NCBI GenBank assembly: GCA_036936605.1
Contig: JAUPFV010000005.1
Coordinates: forward strand, 231,475,770 to 231,539,769
Direction: 5' to 3'
Source of the DNA: Limnanthes douglasii subsp. nivea
Taxonomy: Eukaryota; Streptophyta; Magnoliopsida; Brassicales; Limnanthaceae
DNA: 64,000 bases
Part shown: positions 21,802 through 34,639 of the stretch, in pieces
Layout: each line of letters starts with the position of its first letter
How positions within the stretch are numbered: position 1 is the first letter of the stretch
The notes under the pieces: generated by a model
What the model was told of the DNA's origin: nothing
Seen by the model: only the letters and a program-made list of their open reading frames with translations
Database searches by the model: none
Program-made: the position numbers and the translations under genes

Positions 21802-24800
21802 ATGTCTTCCCATCAGTGCCAAACCCATTTTTTATTCATATTTTTTGATGAGGATGATTTGAGGAATATTGTTAGGCCTCATGAGAATGTAGTGGTTATA
21901 GGAACATCTATTGGAGGTAATGATATACGTCGAATTTTAATAGATACAGGAAGTTCAGCAAACATCCTCTTTTTAGGCTTTTACAAACAAATGAGGAATT
22001 CGGCCATTATTCAACATTCAAACAGAACTATTGTAGGCTTCACAGGGAGCTCTGCGGATGTGATTGGGAAATTTGAATAAGAAGTGTTGTTGGGAAATGG
22101 GCCTTTTAAAAAGATGGTGAGGATATTATTTGTTGTGGTAGACTGCCCCACGTCATACAACAAAATTTTTGGGAGGTCCTGCCTTTCCAGAATGCATGTT
22201 GTGGCCTCTACAGTCCATCAGTGTTTAAAATATGCAGTTCAAGGACAAGTAATTATTGTCCAAAGTAGTCAGAAGATAGCCAGAGAGTGTTATGCAACAG
22301 CTCTAGCTCCTAAGACTCTGGGGGCAGTTCGGATTAATGAATATTGGCAGTTACTAAAGCCTTATACTGGGAAAAGTGAGATTGGTGACCCTAAAGAGGC
22401 TCCTAGTGTTATAATACCTATTAAAGAAGTTTAAACTTACTCCCTTGCACAGGGTAAAAATATCAGATTGGTTCCAAGATGGCACTAGAAATAAAAAAAA
22501 AAGAAGTTGTTGACTTTTTTGCTGAACAATCAACATGTGTTTGCTTGGTGCAATAGTGATGTAACTGGAGTACCCACAAGAATTATTTCACACAAGTTGT
22601 CAATCGGGAGTGATGTTGCATCTGTTGTACAAAAAATAAGAGCTTTTTCTAAGGAAAAAGAAGATGTGATAGTTCAAGAGGTTGATCGGCTTACCAAGAT
22701 GGGACACATAAAGGAATCCCAATATCTTTTATGGACTGCTAATCCGGTGTTAGTCAAGAAAAAGAATGGGAAATGGCGTATGTGCATTGATTTCACTGAC
22801 CTTAACAGAGCTTGCCCAAAATATCTCTATCATGTCCCCCGGATAGATCAATTGGTAGACTTTATGTCTGGAAACAAGTTACTGTCCTTCATGGATGCTT
22901 TCTTCTGGTACAACCAGATACAGATGGATGCGAAGGATCAAGATCATACTATCTTCATAACAGACAGAGGTCTCCATTGCTACAAGGTGATGCCATTTAG
23001 GTTAAAGAATGATGGGTCTACTTATCAAAGGTTGGTGAACAAAACATTCACTAATCAGATTAGTAGAAATATGGAAGTATACATAGATGACATGACGGTT
23101 AAAAGCCTCGAGGAGGATTTGCACATAATTGATATTCAAGAAACGTGTGCTAATTTAGCAGCTATGGATTTGAAATTAAATACAGAGAAATGTGTGCTTG
23201 GGGTCTGATCTAGAAATGTTTTGGGTTATATAATAAGTGAAAAAGGTATTCAGCCCGATCCGGATCAGCTTAGTGCACTATTGGAAATGGATCATCCTCG
23301 AAATGTTAAAGAGGTCCAAAGGCTCACCGGAATATTGGCTGCCTTGAACAGGTTTATTTAAAGGTCTTCAGATAAATGTACTTTGTTTTTTCAAACCTTG
23401 AAGAATGCTAAAGACTTCAATTGGTCTCCATAGTGCAACCAGGCCTTCGTTGAGATAAAGAAACACTTAGCCTCACCCAAGACTCTCTTCAAACTTGTTT
23501 AAGGAGAAACGCTCTATGTATATTTGGTTGTGTTAGAATGTGCTATAAGTGTTGTTCTGGTAATAGAAGTGGACAATTATCCTCGTCCGGTATACTACAT
23601 CAGCAAAAGTTTATTAGATGCTGAGAAAAGGTATTTAAAGCTGAAAAATTTGGCACTAGCCTTAGTGATTGCAGCAAGAAATATGAGGCCGTATTTTCAA
23701 TCTCATTCCATCATTGTCTGAACGTCTTTCCCACTAAAAATGTTCTTCAAAAGGTAGATATATCAAGTAGGATGACCAAGTGGTCAGTAGAATTGGGAAA
23801 TTATGATATTGATTTTTCCCTCCGAACGGCTATTAAAGCCCAATCACTGGCTGATTTCTTAGTAGAATTCCATACAGACAGAAACTCTAAACAAACTTCA
23901 GAAGATAAAACCAAAAAAGAGTGGATGGTCCGAACTGATGGTGGATCAAGCACAATGAGTTATGGGGCTGGAGTTTGCTTAACCTCTCCATATGGTGATA
24001 AGATGTATCAAGCTATATGTTTTGGTTCAGGGCCTATAACAATGAGTCTAAATATGAAGTAGATATAGCTGATCTTAAATTAGCTCTCCTGTGTGGGTCT
24101 AAGAGATTTTGGTTGATGAATGACTCTCAATAGCTCATCCATCACGCTCAAGTGTAGTCTGAAGCAAAGAAGTGGCAGCAGACTTCAAAAGTGTTTGTTA
24201 TGAGCATATTCCAAGATCAGAGAATACACTGGCAGACTCTTTAGCAACTATAGCATATTCTGAGTCCTACCCTTGGATTCACATACAAGAATTCCCATCC
24301 ATACAACCAAGTCAAAATAAAGAATATGGGGAAAGTATAAGCATACATGTGATTCAACCTAAATACTGGAGATATACCCTCCTTCAATATATTTCCGATG
24401 GTTTTTTGCCTTCGGACAAAGCTATGGCAAAAATGATTAAATACAAGGCACATTGTTTTTTATGATAAGAGAATTCTCTATAATAAATCTTTCAGTAGAC
24501 CCCTCCTACGTTGTTTAGGGGTTGAAGAATCCCAAGTCGTTTTGTCCGAACTGCATGATGGGGAAGGTTCAACACATTGTAGGTACAGGACACTACCCCG
24601 GAGAGTCCTATTAGCTGGATAGTATTGGCCATCCATAATGGCAGATGCGAAATAAATGGTGAAGAAATATGATCCATGTCAAAGGTATGGGAATGAAATT
24701 AATGTGTCAGCAGTGCCTATGGAGTGTATTTCTGAGCCAATACCTTTTGTCATATGGGGGATGGACTTAGTTGGACCTCTACCTATGGCATCCAAGAGGT

Positions 24801-25597
24801 GCAGAACTATTATAGTTGCTATTGATTACTTCTCAAAATGGATAGAGGAAGCTCCCTTGGCAGGGACCACTTCGAAGGCTGTCATTAAATTTATCATATC
24901 CAATATATACAGCAGATTTGGGGTCCCTCAAAAGATTACTATAGACAAGCCATAGTTTGATAACAACGATATGGAGAATTTTTTTGCTTCTAAAGGTATT
25001 TAGCATTGTTTTTCTTCTCATTTCCATCCACAAGAAAACGGCCAGGTTGAAGTTGCCAACAGGACCATTTTGTTTGGATTAAAAAATAATTTAGAAGGTG
25101 ATGCGGGGAAGTGGCCAAACTATTTACAAGAAGTGCTATGGGCCTACTGAACTACTCATCGGGCTGCTACACACGAGTCTCCTTTTGCCTTGGTGTATGG
25201 GATGGATGCAGTTACCCCCATAGAATCTACCTTACCATCAAACAGAGTCCACAACTATTCCGAACAAGCTAACGAGATAACAATTAGGAATCAGTTGGAC
25301 TTAATAGAAGAAAGAAGGGTTAAAGCACACTTAAGAACAACTCACTACCAAGGTTTGATGAGGAGCAATTTTGCCTCCAAGGTCAAAACAAGAGATTTTC
25401 AACCAGGAGATAAGGTGTTAAGAAACGTTTTCTTACATACCAAGGAGAAGCAGTTCGGTAAGTTGGCTTTGAACTAGGAAGGCCCCTATGAAGTCTGTGA
25501 AAAGCTCAAACCTGGGACATATAAACGTCAAGAAAAAGAAGGGAGAGTTTTGAAGCACCCATGGAATATTGAACATCTCAGGTTATATTTAGAGTAA
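21802..25597 (+). pseudogene. pol of Tat element 1 (PR, RT, RNH, aRNH, INT), broken
   Basis: Protease with the active-site word LIDTGSSANIL is at about 21940. Reverse transcriptase is at 22507-23400, with SFMDAFFWYNQIQMD and the catalytic YIDDM at about 23080. The first RNase H is at about 23420-23870 (VYYISKSLLDAEKRY). The archaeal-type RNase H, starting VRTDGGSSTM, is at about 23928-24270. Integrase is at about 24530-25597, with GMDLVGPLP, HPQENGQVE and a C-terminal GPYEV domain, ending at TAA 25595-25597. One zinc-finger Cys of integrase reads Tyr (KKYDPCQR). More than ten in-frame stops, often TAG in place of TGG or CAG, show heavy C-to-T/G-to-A decay. Confidence 0.9.
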
Positions 25598-26138
25598 AGT
25601 TTTTGTGTAAATATTTAATTGTTAAATACTAGTGTAAATATTATGGGGCATAATCTTTCCTATCCTTGTGGCACGGGGAGGTTTTAATGAGGTGTCCGGT
25701 ATTTTCTTCAATAATATATAATGCCTTCTTAAAAAAATCGGAGTGATTTTACTACAATTCAATTCAAGTATAAATCACGTGTTCAACCTTGGATATTTAG
25801 TAGATTGGATAAACTTGATGGTTGGTTATGACTATTAAATACATGTTATTGGAGATATTAAACACTCTCACTTCAATACTTCTAAAATACTAGGGTCTAC
25901 TTAAACATTAGCCATGAAAAATTTAAGGAAATATATTAAACCAAAAAAAGTTTGATAAATTAAACCTGTTCGGACTTCAACCAAATATTAATACAAAATG
26001 TGCTTTGGCCATCCAAGAACTTTGGGTGTTCAAAGGACTTATTCGGACTTCAACTGTATAGTAATACAAAATATGCCTTGGCCATCCAAGGACTTTGATT
26101 GTTCACAAAGATAGAAAAAAATAATATATGATAAAACC

Positions 26139-29011
26139 TTAGGGCTTGTTCCCTTCGGACGTTCCTTCACTACCACCATCACCTTTTTTTGGATTTTTGA
26201 GTTCGGCACTCGAAATCTCACCTGTTCCTTCTTCATCATCGGTTGTGGAATCTGTTCCACTGGAGTAATTGCGCTTGTCACCATCTGCTAGAGTATGGAA
26301 TGAGATGTCCTCATACTCTACATACTTCCACAAGAGACCAAAGGTTCTCTTAGGGAAGGTCTCATGGAACAAAAATACCATGTCAGACTTAATCACATCA
26401 TCCTTTTTCTCTAAGGATTCTATTACTCCATTGGCATGGTCCTCAATACCTTCCTTGATAGCCTTATCTTACTGACTCTTCAGGACCTCATTTACCTTGG
26501 TCATCTCTAGAATGATGCTTACTAACTTAGTATTTTCGTTGGTTAGGCTTTGAATGCACCATCCTTAGTCTTCAACTTCTCCTTTAACGCTGTGAGGTTT
26601 TGTGAGGAAGAAGTTTCTAAGTCAGAGTACTTAGTTTGGAGCTCAGTTTTGGTTGCTTCCGATGCGGCTAGCTTAGTTGCCAAATCCTTCTTCTCCTTCT
26701 TTAGTGCCTCTATACTTTGTTGAGCGCTTAGGAGACTGCTTGACATAGATTATTTGTCAGAAGTGAAGGAGTTGATAAGGTTGGTCTGACTTTTCACCTG
26801 CCCCTCCAGATCAAGTATTGGCCGGATATAACCGATGAGGGTGTGGCTCAAGATATCTTCCTCTCCGGATACGGAGAATGATTTCCCATTGTAGGTCACC
26901 ATGTTGGAGGAACTGGAGGGACGATAAGGACATGCAAAATCATCATTCTCAAAATCATTAAAGTACAAACCAATATCTTAAAGGACACTGAGGTCCACTT
27001 CATTATTACCTCTACCAGCAATCTCTCCAAACTAAAGGTCTATTGGGATCTCCTCTTGAAGGGTAGGGTCGGAAGGGGCTGGTAGTGGTTGGATTTTCGA
27101 AGGGCGAAAAATTATTTCTTCTTCTAAGGTAACCTTCTTCTTTTTGGCAGCTTTCTCATCGTTGTTGGCCCTGCGTTTCATATCCTTTTTAGGAGGCTTT
27201 GGTGGGTTCTTTGACCCTCTAGCTTCCCTTACTGTTTCAACCTCTACTGCTTTGAGCGGAGCCACATCAATGCCCCTATGGGTTCCCCGAACCAGTCCTT
27301 CTGTAGTTGTTTGAGCCAGCTTTTTTGTAGCCTTCCTCTTTTTGTTCTTCATCTTGCAGGGAGCCTTAGCCCTAGAAGGTAAGAACAACTTGGCATCTTT
27401 GGCTTCTGTCCTTTTGAGAATCACATCAGGTTGAGGAGGGGTGGTTAGCTCTTCCCGTGAAAGGTCTCTCCGGCCTGTGGTGTTCCACAGGTGAGATCTC
27501 ACAAAATTGCTCTCTGTAAAGAAATTGTGGAAGACGTTCCCCCAGCGTTCCAAAGCCCATGCATTGAGCTTTGCACAGGTCTTTTGCCCTACTTCCAAAT
27601 GGCTGGTGAATTCCTTTGGTAGAATTAAAGAGAAGTAACAAACTAGTTAGAATAAGAAAGCTTATAGTTTAAGAAGAAAAACTTGTAGTTTAAGAAATTA
27701 AAAAAAATTACCAGTGTTTTTCCACCAACTGGTCAGCAAGCTAGGGTTGGTGTTGGCTTTAATCTTCCTGTCGTTTTCCCATGTTCCACTAACAAATAGG
27801 AATTGTGTCCTCCAATGTTTTTCGGACTCTAGCAGGTCGTCCACAACCTCAAAGTCGATTCCCATGTTGTGGTGGTAGAATGGAATCTGATGGTTCTTGC
27901 ACAAGCTTGCTACAACAGCAACTGCTCCATCGGAAGAGGGATTTTTGACAACCTAGATGCCATAATACAGGCAAGGAGTGTGTACCATGCATTAGGGGTT
28001 AACTGGCTAGAGCAGAGTTTGACTAAATGAAAGTACTTAACAATTTCTGGGTCTAAAGGGAACCAGAGTCCCCAGTTTAGCACTTTGGTGTACACTATCA
28101 CCTCATTCAGTTTGCAGTCCATGGGGGCCTCCAGTGTAATCGGTATCCTTACCTTTACAGACTCCGGAATCCCTCATTTGGTTCAGATTTGGCCCAACTC
28201 AGCAGTATAGGTGTAGATATAGTTGATGTTTTGCAAAGCCAGCAAGTATTTGACACTAACATGTTTGAAGCAAGGGCCTACCTTACCCTCGAAGCACTCT
28301 GGAAGTGAGTCCGTATGAGTCATACAAACTTTTACCTTACTCTTACATTTCTTATCAGAAGCAGCATCTCCAATTAAACCTGATGCCTCGGTCTCAAAGG
28401 GGCCTCTTCGATGTTGTCTTCCATAATCTCCTCTATCACTGTGGAAGGTTTGTCAGTTACCTTTATAGAAGGTTGTTCAGTTTCCTGCATTGAAAGTTGT
28501 TTGGGTGGTTGAGCGCTTGTTGCCTCTAAAGGCCTAGTGTCTGGTAGGGGTTGTGATCCGGAGGGCTTGGCCCGTAAAGCTGCTTTAGCTACCTTTGATC
28601 AGGAGGGTTTGGACAGTGATGTTGTGGACTGATTTTTGTTTGGCGAGTTGTTCGGCGAGGGGTTATCTTCTCCGGTGACTTTTCTGTGTCAGAGCCCATA
28701 GCTATAAATGGCGACGGTTTTCTGATGCTTGAAACGACTTTTTCCTTAGAAACAGGGTGTTGAGACTCTTGAACAGAAGAACCAGAAGGGAGAGGTGAAA
28801 GATTTGGTTTAAATAAGATTTGTTTGACTCTAGGGTTTTTAGAGGAAGATGACCCTTGATCGGCGTCTGGATTTGGTTGACTGATTTTCTCACCTGGAGA
28901 AACGGGGAGACCGACGGCGATACGATTCTCTCTCTCTACCTTCCTTGCTCTCTCTAACTCTGACAAATTCAACCAACCCCCTTTAACTAAAGCGTTTCTG
29001 GTTGTGAACAT
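26139..29011 (-). pseudogene. Antisense extra gene (aORF) of Tat element 1, broken
   Basis: Minus-strand coding sequence opposite to pol. It starts about 29011 (MFTTRNALVKGGWLNLSELE), passes a Ser/Pro-rich linker, then a domain similar in pattern to the putative gypsy-type transposon domain (LNWGLWFPLDPEIVKYF, LTPNAWYTLLACIMAS, about 28095-27940). It continues to WENDRKIKANTNPSLLTSWW (about 27780), a second domain with SHLWNTTGRR (about 27500), Lys-rich stretches, a coiled-coil-like Leu/Lys/Glu part (26543-26746) and an acidic C-terminus. The same order of segments is found in element 2. It is broken by stops and frameshifts. Function unknown; such antisense genes are described in Tat-lineage elements. 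Confidence 0.8.
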
Positions 29012-29093
29012 ATAATCTCTCAAGAACAATTTGAAGGTGAAGATGGATTTCTCTCTAGGAAAGCTTTGAGTGTGGAAGACAATGGAATATCAA

Positions 29094-29098
<5 letters not shown>

Positions 29099-29134
<36 letters not shown>
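29099..29134. repeat. (TA)n microsatellite
   Basis: About 18 TA units, placed between the start of the antisense gene and the 3' LTR, that is in the antisense gene's promoter region. Confidence 0.97.
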
Positions 29135-29135
<1 letters not shown>

Positions 29136-29463
29136 CAGTAAAAAGCATTAATTACCAAGGAGAAGTTGAAAAGGGTTTTTTTACAATGATTAAGGGGTGC
29201 GCAAACGTGTGAAAATCAAATACTAACGGTTGGTAGGTAGGTCAAACCAAATACTAACACGTTTCCCACGATTCAAGAGAAAACTCTTAGAATTCTGGAA
29301 AGAAAAAAACAATCCTGATGAAATTCGGACTTGATTGATGTTGAAAATAAGCTTCTCAGTTCGGAAAACGTAAGCAGATCGGACGAAATTGATAGTGACT
29401 TTGACTTGGTAGATTTTTTAACCCTTCCAAAGATACTTTGCAAGGCTTAGAAAAGGGGGCTAC

Positions 29464-29829
29464 TGATGAGTTCAGATATTACAGACACGACCTACCAGTT
29501 AATCCGGACAGGGTAATTCAGACCATATCACTCCATTATAAAATCTGAACAGGACAAATGTAAACACCTTTTGACTAAGCTATTTGTTAATCTACTTAAA
29601 AACTAATGGGTCCTTAAACTCGACCCGGTTTCACAACTTGACCCGTTAATCCCATGGGTTATTAATTAAAAGTATAAATACCCCAACCACTCTCATTAAT
29701 GAGGGTGGTCAACATTTAATACAAGCAGACGACTTAATTATCTCACTAATCCTCACACTAAACGCAAAATACCCCAAACTTACTAAAATACTTTACAAAA
29801 CTACCCTTAGTCCAAAATAAACCAAACCA
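29464..29829 (+). repeat. 3' LTR of Tat element 1
   Basis: Begins TGATGAGTTCAG right after the polypurine tract and ends ACCAAACCA. Nearly identical to the 5' LTR. Confidence 0.93.
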
Positions 29830-29931
29830 ATATGTATCATTTATTTCTAAATTTATATAGTATAAATAGATATATTTATTTAAAAGACAAAGATATGGAT
29901 TTATATAATATCATATATTATGATATATTTC

Positions 29932-29982
<51 letters not shown>

Positions 29983-31137
29983 AATAGATATATTTATTCT
30001 CAAGACAATAATATATATACACGATAATGTTAGTAAGTAGTAACTGTGATAGTTATTATTATTATTATTATTTTACTTTTTCAACCCACTCTCGAAGTCT
30101 AATATGAGAATTACGATCGTTAACCATAGACCTAGATAATTTTTTTGGATGGAGAAGAAATTCCAAATTAATAAGATGGAAATTTAATCCGAATGAATTT
30201 AATAGAATACTATACAATCACTACAGAAGACCAAATATAATATGTTTAAAGTTTGAATAAAATAATATGTAATTATTATAGGAAACTGAAATTATTAATA
30301 TATATACCTTTGACCATTGTAAACACAACTTGGGAATTCAATAGATCGCTTTTGGAAAAAATCTATAAGAATAAAAAAAAATCATCTATGTTTTTACAAA
30401 AATCATTTTTTATGGATTAGATGTGTACTAACTCTTTCAATTTCTTGGCTCAAATGTCTAGCTGAACTCCTTATAGGCCGAATGAAAAGAAATTAGACTC
30501 CAACCGTTCCGAACCGATAAAACTTATAAAAACCCGACTAATTTTCTTGTAATAAATATAAATTAATTTCAATTAATATCTAAATAATAAAGTAAATATA
30601 TTCATATTAAGTGTTGCTGCAACAAACAAGTGTTTTGTCTCATATTGGCTTGGCAGGGAACCAGATAAGGTCTATGAAGAGGGGTCCTTCCTGTGCCAAT
30701 CCTCTTTTAAAAACTGCAATGGTTATTCGCAGGTCGAGAAGGAGTTCATCTCATTCCCCCAACCATTTGTTGGACCATTTGGTCGCCTAGAAACAAGGCC
30801 AAGCACAAAGGAAAAAATTTATTCTTCTAAATACTTAATAAACAAAATAAAAGCTTATCTAATCAACTTAGATTTTTCTATTATTTTCAACTATACTCAT
30901 TGCCCTATACGCATAACAACATCTATATTAGAACAAATGAATTACATATAACAACATGCAGGTAATTTCTTGCTGCTAGATGTTAATGTAGATGTTTTAG
31001 TTTTGTTGCTGCTAGTTGATGTAGATTTTTTAGTTTTTTTGTTGCTAGATGTTGATGTTGATGTTTATACGAACCTGTTCTATGAACATGTTAGATGTTG
31101 ATGTTGTTGCTAAATGTTGATATGATGAATGTTTTAA
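29830..31137. other. AT-rich intergenic region with (AT)n
   Basis: An (AT)n run is at 29935-29978, and a short ATT repeat near 30053. A more GC-rich piece at about 30615-30820 stands out but encodes no recognisable protein or RNA. Confidence 0.5.
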
Positions 31138-31469
31138 TTGGTTTTTCACTGTATTTTAAAGAAAACACGTAAAATTTGAGATGATGGCTCTACTATAATG
31201 TTGGTCTTATTTGAGATGATACATGTTCTATGAACCTGTAAGAAATTAATGTTGATGTTTTAATTGGTTTGTCACTGTATTTTACGATGGTTGTTTTCAT
31301 TAGTATACTTAGTGTATTATGTTTGATGTTTTTTTAAAATTGTTCCATGTGGTTTATCACTATACTAATAAAACACAGCCATCATCTCAAATTTTACATG
31401 TTAAAAAAAACAGTGACAAACCACATGCAACAGTAAAAAAAAAAATCGAACAGGATACACTAAGTATAC
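31138..31469. repeat. Inverted-repeat (foldback, MITE-like) structure
   Basis: GTAAAATTTGAGATGATGGC(T) at 31169-31189 is the exact reverse complement of 31377-31397. The segment from 31303 (GTATACTTAGTGTAT) to 31363 is an imperfect inverted copy of 31408-31469. The copies overlap in the order A-B-A'-B', so at least two inverted events are involved. TGTTGATGTT-type short repeats flank it on the left. Confidence 0.7.
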
Positions 31470-32303
31470 ACCCATGAATTATCGAAAGACTCGAACACTT
31501 TCAATTGGTCAGCATATGCAATCATCGGCTAAACCCATGAACCAAAAATTGATGAATAAGTATCATAACCCCAAATAAACAACCATAATGTAAACAAACC
31601 CAACAAAACTTTTCTCAATTATAAAAAAAAAAATCTACACTAATCATCATAGAAACCCGATCATTAACATAACCCAAAGGAAATCAGATGAAACTAAGCT
31701 AATCATCGATATAGAGGAAGAAGCTTTACACAACCACGAAGCTACAAAATCTAATAATAACATAATAACAAAAAATAACTTGATCAAGATTACATTTCAT
31801 ATAATAAAAAATATCAAAATTTATAATCTAAAGCAAAACGAGTAGAGAGATATAGAGTGAGAGTGAGAGTGTGACCTAAATAACGAAGAGAGATTTTTCA
31901 GTAGTGAGAAAAACCAAACCTCTCTGAATTTTAGAAGAAGACCCAAATAGCTGCTTAACGAGAAACCGTTTTTTTCTTTATAATGAATTAATTTTTATTT
32001 TATTTTAGGGGTGCCTTTAAACAAAATTTACATGGAGAAAATAAATGATGATGTTATTATCCTATGCAGACAACTAGTTGGAGATAGTTTAATAGATTAA
32101 ACCAAACATTTCGTCCATACAAAGATGAATTTAGAGATTTTTCACAAGTATGTCGCAGTCTCCACTTTAAGGCAGTGGTTTTCCCCAAAACTAGTCTTCC
32201 CTATTAGGCTATTTTTATCCTAGCTTGAAACTGTACCTCAAAATCTATCCCTCGTTAGCATAACCCTAATCAAACTAAAAATATCATCGTTAATATAAGA
32301 CCA
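31470..32303. other. AT-rich intergenic, nothing recognised
   Basis: Includes a GAGAGTGAGAGTGAGAG-type purine run near 31845-31875. No coding signal. Confidence 0.4.
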
Positions 32304-33109
32304 GTGAACTCTTATTTGATTCTCATAAATTACAAAGATTTCTACAATTACCTTTCTCATAAAACACACAAACTATCTAAATCTACCAACATACCTTATT
32401 ATGTTTCCATGGCCTCATCCAATTCTGGCTCGCTCTCTTCTCACATGGATACCTACACCACCATATCTTTTAGGATAAGAATACCCTCTGGAATCCTTGT
32501 ATATTTCTCCCTTGACAAGCTGGAAACCTCTCATTTTCCATACTCACCATCCATATAGTGAATGCATTGCTACTATCTTCCCTAACCTAACATCATACTC
32601 TCGATGCACTAGGCTTTTAGGTCATCACGGTGTTGCTTATGACCATTACTTCTCTATCTCATCCACCACCTCCTCAAAATCTATCACTCCAGCCCATGAA
32701 GTTACCGTGAGGGAGGCCCTCACAGTGATGCATCACCATTTAGAATTTGGAAAGAAAACTAAATTCTCCTACATTACAACAGTCTTCCATCATGCGTTGT
32801 TCAACCCTATAATCTAAGCCTCCCAACTCGGGTTAGCAACAATCTTCCATCATGAGTTCAAAGGCAAATCAACATCTTTCTTCGCAATGTAGCAAATGTA
32901 TTGTCTTTGGCCACAACTCGGGTTATTGTAGTGAGAACCCTAAGATTCCTCCCCATCTCGCGCACCCTTTAAACCATTTCGGGTTACCTTTCTCATCCCA
33001 TATTTTCGAGCAGTCTGACCCATCTCAAGAAAAGTCCATTTCTTCAGTTTGCAAGACTGTCTTAGTTGTGGAGAAAAATGTTGACAGTTTTTCAACAACT
33101 ATTGCGTGA
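32304..33109 (+). pseudogene. Possible retroelement gag/ORF1 fragment with zinc knuckle
   Basis: Three short overlapping frames read in the same direction. One contains CSKCIVFGHNSGYC at about 32881-32925, a CCHC zinc-knuckle pattern of the type found in LINE ORF1 or retroelement gag proteins. Upstream residues (SFRIRIPSGIL, VTVREALTVMHHHLEFG) are not recognised. No RT or other retroelement domain is adjacent. The call rests on one motif. Confidence 0.35.
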
Positions 33110-34404
33110 AAAAAAACATAATTCTTTATATATTTGTTTTAAACATGAATATTTATTGTATTAGAAACTAGACCCACAGATATCACAATAATATGTTTCA
33201 ATATAAAAATATTTTTAGTCAATGAATAATTAAATTTTAAATTGATATAAAATTTGTTGATGCATAATTGATATTTGACAGTTTTAAGGACTGTTAGGAG
33301 AAATACCATAACTGTCTAAAATTTTATTTTTAATATAATACTTTTTGTCTTTTTGACAACTTTAATGGTTGTCAAGAGAAGTACCTTCAAACTCTCTGCT
33401 TGTGACCTCATCATTCCAACATTGACGGACTCCTCTATTTTTTTTCAAATCGTACCTATGCAATGGAAACACTTACTTAAGGCTTTGTCGGAGAAGTTAA
33501 AGTGAGTTAACATATCTAAAGAAAACAACAGTATATATATAATAAATAAATAGGTTTTCATAATATATTATCGAGTAACCGAATCTTCATGTCAGATCAA
33601 CATAGAAATTTGTGCAAAAATATAAACGATTTGTGATGATTTTATATTATCGTTTATTTAATTTTGTGGCATGATTAGTCTTGGTTATTAAAATATTTTT
33701 AGGTACTTCATCACCTAATGCTCCTAACCAACATAGAAGATAGTCATTCATCTAACGCTCATTAATAGATTAATGAGAAACATTGAGAAAATTAAACTTA
33801 TCACATAAAAAAATTATTAGACAAGAAACTGATAAATATATATTGATGACTACTAGAAATAAAAATAATATTATTTGATTTATTAACGAAAAATTCTAAG
33901 ATTACTCAACTAGAAGATCATGTAATGAAAACAAATTTTTGAAAATAAATTGAAAATTTTAGACTCTTTAACTTTTTATCTATAATATTTGGGTATGGGC
34001 TTTCCGATTGTTTCATTAACTTATCTAAAAATATGAAGTATGATCTTATTTTATATTTTTGAATAATATGTTTTGATCATATTTTTATTATGATATTTAA
34101 CTTCGCTCGATAGCAAAATAATAACTGTGTGGTATTTTGATCAATATATTTTTATCATTGATTTATATCTATATATATACTAATTTATTAATTAATTTAA
34201 TTAATAAAAATATTAAAGTACTTTTTTGTTTAATTTAAAATTAATTAGTCACTTATAGTTAATTTGAAAAAATGAACAAAAATAGAGCTAAAAAATAAAA
34301 TACATTAAATTAAACAAAAAGAGAAAATAAATATTGAAATAAATATTTATACGATTTTTATTTAAAAAGATATGAAATATAAAAGAATATTTAAATAACT
34401 ATCT
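33110..34404. other. Very AT-rich intergenic, nothing recognised
   Basis: Long A/T runs and no open frame or repeat of note. Confidence 0.5.
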
Positions 34405-34639
34405 ACGAGGTTTGCTTCCTCGTCTCGAGGACAGATCGAACAAAAGTAATCTCTCAGACCTTTCTCCACTTTCCGAAACTAAAAAACCCTAGCTGCAAAA
34501 TCACCAAATCGTCGATCGAAATCTAGAACGATCTGGTTGAAATCTCTTTAATGCTTATCAAGAAGCAATAAATCCTGGAAGCTCATATAAATCAAGTATC
34601 ATTTAAGCGACTAGCCCAAGGAGTCAGTCAAACATGCAG

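Larger units (their letters stand above)
19567..29829 (+). mobile_element. Ty3/gypsy LTR retrotransposon, Tat lineage, with antisense gene
   Basis: A complete-ended element of about 10.3 kb: two similar LTRs (367 and 366 bp), primer-binding region, gag, protease, RT, two RNase H domains, integrase, an antisense gene, polypurine tract AAAAGGGGGC at 29451-29460, and the 3' LTR. The Tat lineage is indicated by RT words such as YQRLVNKTF and NMEVYIDDM, by the second, archaeal-type RNase H, and by the antisense gene before the 3' LTR. Flanking 5-mers are ATATA and ATATG, a near but imperfect target duplication. Many in-frame stops show it is an old, dead copy. Confidence 0.92.

Noticed and set aside
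26269..26475. Plus-strand frames at 26-29 kb and 42.7-45.4 kb as genes
   Set aside because: They overlap the antisense gene, which is conserved between two elements on the minus strand.
19562..29834. Perfect target duplication for Tat element 1
   Set aside because: ATATA and ATATG match in four of five bases in AT-rich DNA, so it is suggestive only.
30635..30660. Plant snRNA-type upstream element near GTCTCATATTGGCTTGG
   Set aside because: It departs from RTCCCACATCG at several bases and no TATA box or snRNA follows.
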